Of a stretch of 64,000 bases of DNA, positions 58,492 to 64,000 are shown piece by piece. Position 1 is the first letter of the stretch. Every line of letters begins with the position of its first letter. The notes under the pieces were generated by a model. The model ran no database searches, was not told the DNA's origin, and worked only from the letters and a program-made list of their open reading frames with translations. This DNA comes from Oxytricha trifallax (Eukaryota; Ciliophora; Spirotrichea; Sporadotrichida; Oxytrichidae), in NCBI GenBank assembly GCA_000711775.1, contig ARYC01017269.1:1-64000 (forward strand), read 5' to 3'. The translations under genes and the position numbers were made by a program.

Positions 58492-60504
58492 AAATTATTA
58501 TAATTTTTCTCTTATTTATCCACTTTTTTATCTTCTTATAATTTGAATATTGAAATCAAGCAAACTTTAAAATTACTAACATTTTCTAATTAAATTAAAG
58601 CTTAAAAATTTATAAATTCACAATAAATACATTTTATAAATACAAATAATTTCTTTTTATTATAAATTATTCTCTTATTTTTTATATAACTTGTTTATTA
58701 TTTTTACACTTTTTTAATTAATTTGACTTAAATCTAGTTATTTTTTATATACATTACTCATATTTTACTAATTTAAATTCAAATTTAATTATATCTAATT
58801 TATTATTCATAAAAACAAGAATGTATTAAGAAGGAAGTTTATTTATATATACTTAAATTAGCATATAATTTTTTAACATTTTTATAATTTAATCTTAAGA
58901 CTAATTTAATTTATTAATAAATTTACAAATTTTGTAAAGTATCTTAAAAAAAATATAGATAAATTTATATATATTTTACTTATTTCATATTTAAATTTGA
59001 ATTATTTTATATATAATGTATAAGGATAGGGCTTAATTTGATATACTTTTTTTAATTTATTTAGTTATTTTAATCATAAACTTTGATAATTCAAGCTATT
59101 TTTACATAAATATTTCAACTTTATTTAGAAAGATATAGTTAAGAAAGTTAACTAGGATAGGGAAAATTTGGAGATAGACTAAAATTAAGAGACAATTATA
59201 GATTAGTTTTATATTATTTATAGAGATTTATATATATTTAATTGTACTTCGCCAGACCTCTAAAGAATTTCTAAGTAATCAGTCAGTTTATCCTAAAATA
59301 AATTGTTAATTTAACAAAAATTTATTAGGATTATTTAACTGCTGAAATACCCAGCATATTACACCCAGCTCGTCAAGGCGAGAGTACGTAGGATTTATGC
59401 AGGAATCCTAAAAGCCTTGTTATATAAAAATAAAAATAATAAGTTTAGAGCTTTCGCTCTTACAATTCCAAAGTATAAATAATTGGAATATTACATTTCA
59501 ATTTAAAAATTTTCTTTATTTTTATTTATATTTTATTTATTTTTAGCTATAAACAGCTTAACTTTAGTTTATTTTATTTTGGGTTTAAAGAACTAAAATT
59601 CTTTTTTACTTAAGCAATTAATATCAATTGCTTTTAATTCCTGGAGGGTTTCTAATTTATTTTAAATTAGTTTTTAAAAAGGACCGTGTTCAACACAATT
59701 GAGAAGACCAAGGAACTCTTTAAATACTAATAAGTTGGGTATTGGCAAGTAAGGGAATTAATATTGATAACTATTTATCATTTCAATTTTTATTTTATTT
59801 TTTAATTTATTATTATAAATTTTATTATTTTTATTTTCATTATAGTTTGAGTTTTAAAGTTGAATATTCAAATTTCTTGAATGTTAGGATTTTTATAAAT
59901 AAAATAAATATGAGTAGAAAATAATAACAAAAAATTATTCAAATTAAATTAAAAATGAAGTTGTTTGAAATCTTAACTTTATATTTTTATTCTTTATTCT
60001 TATAAATTTTATAAATAACTTTTCTTAATTTAGCTTTATAAATATAATTAATGAATAGATCAGTTTAATTTATTCATAATTTAATCTTTATTTTAATCTT
60101 TTTAACTTAATAATTTAGTTAAATTATACTGTAATTTATAATTAGTTTAATAATATTCTAATTTTAGTTTTATTTTCAAAATTTTTCATTGTAAATATAC
60201 TTGCTTTAATTTATCTATATAAAATGGTGAAAGTGAGAATAAGTTATCTATATATATAATAGAAATGAGAAATACTCAAAAGCTATTTAATTTACTCTTA
60301 TAAATTTCCTATGACATATTTTAATTAAGTTAATAAATTAAGTTTCTATTTAAAATACTTTTTAGATAAATTAATTTTCTTAACATAATTTTATCTCTAA
60401 ATTTAAACTTATCAATTTATCTCAATAAAATCAATAATTCAAGCAATAAATTTAGCTTGGCTTTTTATCAATTTCATCTCTTACTTAGTATAAATAATTT
60501 GAAT
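58492..60504. other. AT-rich DNA with small hairpins, no gene supported
   Basis: Small stem-loops occur at 59389-59410 (TAGGATT/AATCCTA) and 59447-59460 (AGAGC/GCTCT). A GC-richer patch at 59340-59410 and another at 59680-59760 are open on both strands, so no coding call is made. An AATTGTGTTG motif near 59690 (minus strand) recurs upstream of the transposase at 62169, in opposite orientation. Confidence 0.35.
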
Positions 60505-62142
60505 TCACAAGTCTTTAAGAGATATAGATTCCAAAGCTGCTGTAAGAACATGATAAAAACAGCGTCTTACCAAATTTTAATTGATTCTGCTTATATTCAT
60601 TCCCAGTTCTTTCATAAAAGCTGCCAAATAACCTCTATATTAAAAGTCAATTGATAATAAGTTTTACTTTGATTAAGCTCTTGTATTGAGGGGATTAAGG
60701 TCTCTATTTTTAATTCACGAGTACATTAATTCAACAGGTGCAATCCTATAGTGATTAGGCCCTAAAAACATTATTGGCAAAGCCAAATCAAGGTATTTAT
60801 TCATAATACTTTGTGATCTGTGATAAGGGGCATTATCAAGTAGAATTATAGTATTCTCTCTCCAGCTCGTGTCAACTGAATCCAATACATTAACTAGTTT
60901 ACACAAGAAGTACATAAATGAGTGCTAGTTTGTTCTTCCATGATTAACTGTATAGTACAGCTCTCCTGTACTTGAAACTCCTATAATTAAATTCATTTAC
61001 TTAAGTCTTTGTGAATTTGTAACTCGATTTTTTACATAAGGAGCAGTCCAACCTCTGTGTCTTTAATCTGTTTAGTTAAGAGTTGATTCATCAATATTGA
61101 TTATTCTTCTACCCTTACTTAAGTGTTCCACGAATTACTGGGCTGCGTACTATCTTTATAACTTACTACTGTTGCTATTATGCAAAGTTGAAATCTACTT
61201 GATTTATTTATAAGTCATCATTAATTCATTTTTCAAGAATCTTCTTATCATTTACTTGCTACACCTTAACTATATATTCTTCTGTAAACTTTGCTGTATA
61301 TCAGAAAGCTGCACTGGTTAAGTGTTATACATTAACATATTAACGATATGAGTGCGTGCTCTGCTATGCAGCTTCTTATACTTTCCTCTATTGATTTATT
61401 TTAGATTCCAGAATTAAGCTTTCTTAACTGGGCTTCTTAAGTACCTTCTTAATTTATAGTATGAAATGCCAAGTCTATCCATTATTTAGAAATAAGTTAA
61501 ATTTTCTGAAACTCTTAATCTTAGTGATTCCTCTGCAAGTTTAAGTTCCTTCTCTTACAATTATTTCTCTTTCCTTAATTACTTTTGTAGTCTACGAGGA
61601 ACTATTGCATCATATTGTGTGTGCTAACCAAAAATTGGAATTTAATCTTTGACTTTATGATTTTCAATAACTTTAGCTTCTAGAGCTTTAAAATCAAAAT
61701 CTTAAGCACTATCCATCATACTCTAGGGTTCTAAATCCGATTTCTTATACTCAGTGTAAAGCCTTAGCACAAGCTAACAAAGAGTCTAAATTTAACTATC
61801 ATTAAGTAATGATTCTTTGGTTCCTTTTTTAATACTTTCTCTATACTTTTCTTTGGGATCTATGATAAATCCATCGATTTCAAACTCTGAAATTTCATCT
61901 CGAATTTCATTGAATAATTAAATCATATCCTTTTCACTCACTTCCTCTATACTCACATCTGCAATAGTTATGTTCCTCTAGTAAAGCATATTAGTTGTTA
62001 AGTATTCTGCATAATCTTTAGAATCTTCAGAACCACTAGAAGAGCTCTGCTCTTCACTTGAACTATTGCCATCATAATCTTTATCTTCTAACCTAAAGAA
62101 TTCTGACAGTCTAGACTGTCGTTTTTTAGAATATTATTCCAT
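60505..62142 (-). pseudogene. IS630/Tc1/mariner-type DDE transposase with one in-frame TGA
   Basis: A frame of 545 codons runs from ATG 62140-62142 to TGA 60505-60507. The acidic, Ser-rich N-terminus (about 180 residues) precedes helix-turn-helix DNA-binding segments (MDRLGISYYKLRRYLRSP, SDIQQSLQKNIQLRCSKQMI). The catalytic core has INIDEST (first Asp), HRGWTAP, IILLDNAPYHRS (second Asp) and FLGPNHYRIAPVELMYS (third acidic residue), the DDE order of the family. TGA 60715-60717 falls right after ELMYS, yet the same frame continues for 69 codons (IKNRDLNPLNTRAQS..). So the gene is either nonsense-mutated or TGA is decoded here. It is longer than the 42 kDa TBE transposase and not obviously that protein. 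Terminal repeats were not identified. Confidence 0.85.
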
Positions 62143-62193
62143 CAATGGATTCTTAAATTTAATTATAATGAATTGTGTTGGTGCTGGTAGGAA

Positions 62194-62207
62194 TTCCGCT
62201 AGCGGAA
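62194..62207. promoter_or_regulatory. Perfect palindrome between transposase and divergent gene
   Basis: TTCCGCTAGCGGAA is a 14-bp perfect palindrome, flanked by two copies of GTGCTGGTA, one of which sits in a second near-palindrome (ATCGTGCTGGTACGAT). It lies in the 191-bp gap between the divergent starts at 62142 and 62334. It could be an operator or a transposase-binding site. Confidence 0.5.
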
Positions 62208-62333
62208 ATTGGATCGTGCTGGTACGATTTCATTATTATGAAAAGCACTCTCTGATTTTAGTAACGGTAGTGTCTTCCTGAATCAAAATTGGCCTATATA
62301 AAATGGTTTAAGGCACCTTAATTTTAAAGTTTA

Positions 62334-63139
62334 ATGAACCAATAGTAACTTACTGGTATCAATGTTTCAGAACTCGCCCAGAAGTGCAAAAGTAAGAAAG
62401 AGCTATACAACTTTCTTGCCCAAGACTGCCACGCTTTCTTACCAAAAGCGGACTCCACCAACATTTATTTCCTTAAGTAAATCATAAGAGCAGAGAAAGA
62501 CGTAAGCCCTAGCTTAACCCTGTAACTGTTAATATAGTACGTAAGAAGAGACGCAGTTAAGGTGTCAGCAGTGCCTCAAATCGATGGACTTACAGTTCAA
62601 GACTTTCTCGATTATGCAAGAGGGTCTTCAAGACTGCTGCAATACTTGCCTGAAGAACGAGATTGGGTCCACCTTGACAGATAATGGATCTGCGACTTGC
62701 TCTTCACCCTAGACACCGACGGTGTCTCCCAGATGATTCATGATGCAATGCTCTAACGAAGAGAAAAGCTAGAGTAAAATAGAGATCTCGTTATAGAAAT
62801 GAGACCCGAGTTCGTGGACGCTATCAGCAGATGCCTTAACTTTAGCAGTAAGTTTACTCTCTCTTAATTTCTTGTGTAGCTGAGCGAGGTAAGGCTGTGA
62901 ATCTCGATAAGGATTCATCTAAATGAAAAAGAACCCGTGAATAGTTAGAGGAGGTAAAGGATTATGAAGATGCTTTGAAATAAGATAAGCAAGAATTCTT
63001 GCAGTAAACTAAAAAGTTGAAGCAATAACATGATAATATGGAAAGTGAGTTGCTTGACTTACGCAAGATGAAAGAGCAGTTTATGCAAGATGGTAACCTG
63101 TAGAATATGCAAAATCAATCTCCAAACATGAGTCAATGA
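62334..63139 (+). CDS. Unknown protein, GC-richer than surroundings, one intron and an in-frame TGA
   Basis: ATG 62334-62336 (MNQQQLTGINVSELAQKCKS) opens about 171 codons of compact alpha-helical sequence (NFLAQDCHAFLPKADSTNIY, VQDFLDYARGSSRLLQYLPE). A clean 32-nt intron at 62848-62879 (GTAAGT...TGTGTAG) splices to STERGKAVNLDKDSSK. TGA 62924-62926 follows, and the same frame continues as a coiled coil (KRTREQLEEVKDYEDALKQD..) to TGA 63137-63139. Codon use is unlike the neighbours (many GAC, CTC, GCC). Flanked by a transposase and another TGA-interrupted ORF, it may be cargo of one large transposon. No domain recognised. Confidence 0.6.
62848..62879 (+). other. Short spliceosomal intron (32 nt)
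   Basis: GTAAGTTTAC...CTTGTGTAG. Its removal joins LNFS to TERGKAVNLD in frame. There is no pointer repeat at the edges. Confidence 0.75.
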
Positions 63140-63232
63140 GTGCTGCTGCTTCTATTCCTCCACGATTCTCTATATGCTATTAATAGAAAAAACATGAATA
63201 TGGTGAATTTCTTTAAAAAATTAAGATAAATC

Positions 63233-64000
63233 TCATATTCTTAATCTTGGTTTTCTCTCTGAATTTCTATGGTTTATGTCGCTTTTAAAGTGCCTTCTCT
63301 CACTCGAGGCTGCCTTCAACCATCTTTCCATTGTCTCTTCACTCTCTGGCAGCTCTGTATAAGTGCAAGTGAATGTTTTATCTCTAGCACTGCGACGAGT
63401 AACCAACTCTCAAGTCTTGTTTTATTCTTTGATTAAGTCAAGCTTTTGTTAACCTTTCAATAATCTTCTCTTTGAACTTGCAGAACTGCTTTTACTTTTG
63501 GATCTCTCTCTGCTTTGAGCCTTAGTAATTTCATGGTGCTACCGCTTTAAACTCCTGTGCACCAATTGCTGTACCTGCTCGAATGGTTTATCTTGAAGCA
63601 CAGGGTTTTAACTCATCTTCTATTCAATAAGCTCTATGAGAGAAGGTTAATAAAAACCCAACTTACTTTATTCACCTTATTCTTCAATTTATTAAGGCTC
63701 CTTTTCTTCTTCAAGATTATCTTGCTTCACTACTGCTGCTGGGTTGCTTGCTTCACTGTAAGCTTTCTCAGTGAGAGATACAATATGTTGAACGATTTCT
63801 CTTACAATATTATCTTGCTCCTATTCGTTTGAAAGCTCTGCAGAAATTTATTCTTAAGGCACCTGGTTTTATTCAATAAAATTTTCCATTGCTTCTAATC
63901 GATTTTATAAAATTGATTATACTTAATTGTGCTTGCGAGCAAGTATAAGCTCCATCTCTTTCTTTTCAACTATAAGCAGCTGCTCTGCACTATCTTTAGA
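63233..64000 (-). CDS. Unknown Gln/Glu-rich protein, partial, with an in-frame TGA
   Basis: The frame enters from the right edge (..SKDSAEQLLIVEKKEMELIL) and stays open with TAA/TAG as Gln. It passes an acidic, coiled-coil stretch and a basic Ser/Arg/Lys segment (RSKSKSSSASSKRR). TGA 63410-63412 then interrupts, but the same frame continues with ELVTRRSARDKTFTCTYTEL and ESEETMERWLKAASSERRHF to TGA 63233-63235. The N-terminus is outside the window. No domain recognised. It shares with its two left neighbours a single mid-frame TGA. Confidence 0.6.

Noticed and set aside
1..64000. tRNA, rRNA operon or CRISPR array
   Set aside because: No tRNA-like cloverleaf with conserved T-loop, no rRNA core sequence and no regularly spaced repeats were seen.

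Overview
The window reads as germline (micronuclear) DNA of a stichotrich-type spirotrich ciliate such as Oxytricha, Sterkiella or Stylonychia; the species is inferred, not proven. The evidence is in the sequence. (1) Open frames make sense only if TAA and TAG are glutamine and TGA is the main stop. Under the standard code nearly every gene shatters. (2) Genes are cut by short AT-rich internal eliminated sequences (IESs). Identical 3-12 bp direct repeats (pointers) at the two edges restore the frame when one copy and the IES are dropped. (3) A telomere-bearing element (TBE transposon) end with the G4T4G4T4G terminus lies at 1500-1516. (4) Spliceosomal introns are very short, several of them 28-53 nt.

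Layout. 1-1516: decayed end of a TBE with its zinc-finger/kinase ORF. 1517-16563 (minus): an IES-rich membrane-protein gene, a VPS9-domain Rab GEF, an unknown protein, the Fe-S scaffold ATPase NUBP1/NBP35, and two coiled-coil or low-complexity genes. 17173-24413 (plus): a long coiled-coil/EF-hand-like gene and an unknown gene. 24539-24904: a foldback palindrome. 25651-32423 (minus): a LisH-like gene, a stathmin-like gene, an AMMECR1 gene with a MITE inserted 17 bp upstream of its ATG, and protein phosphatase 5. 32711-39216 (plus): a very Q/N-rich TBC-domain RabGAP and a dynein roadblock light chain. 40089-43873 (minus): four tandem diverged ubiquitin-like genes sharing a two-palindrome upstream element. 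44923-48254 (plus): unidentified IES-split coding segments. 48675-55138 (minus): a coiled-coil gene, a CHCHD2/10-type twin CX9C protein with a consensus heat-shock element, and an NFX1-type zinc-finger protein. 55329-56676 (plus): a coiled-coil protein resembling DUF4795. 57160-57290: U1 snRNA. 57300-60500: AT-rich DNA with hairpins. 60505-64000: an IS630/Tc1/mariner-type transposase, a divergent GC-richer gene, and a further minus-strand ORF leaving the window.

Together the set is ordinary eukaryotic housekeeping: vesicle traffic (VPS9 GEF, TBC GAP), microtubules and cilia (roadblock, stathmin-like, DUF4795-like), Fe-S assembly, signalling (PP5) and ubiquitin-like proteins, interleaved with germline-limited DNA. 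Exon, MDS and IES limits were worked out by hand. They are reliable where a pointer is quoted and approximate elsewhere.
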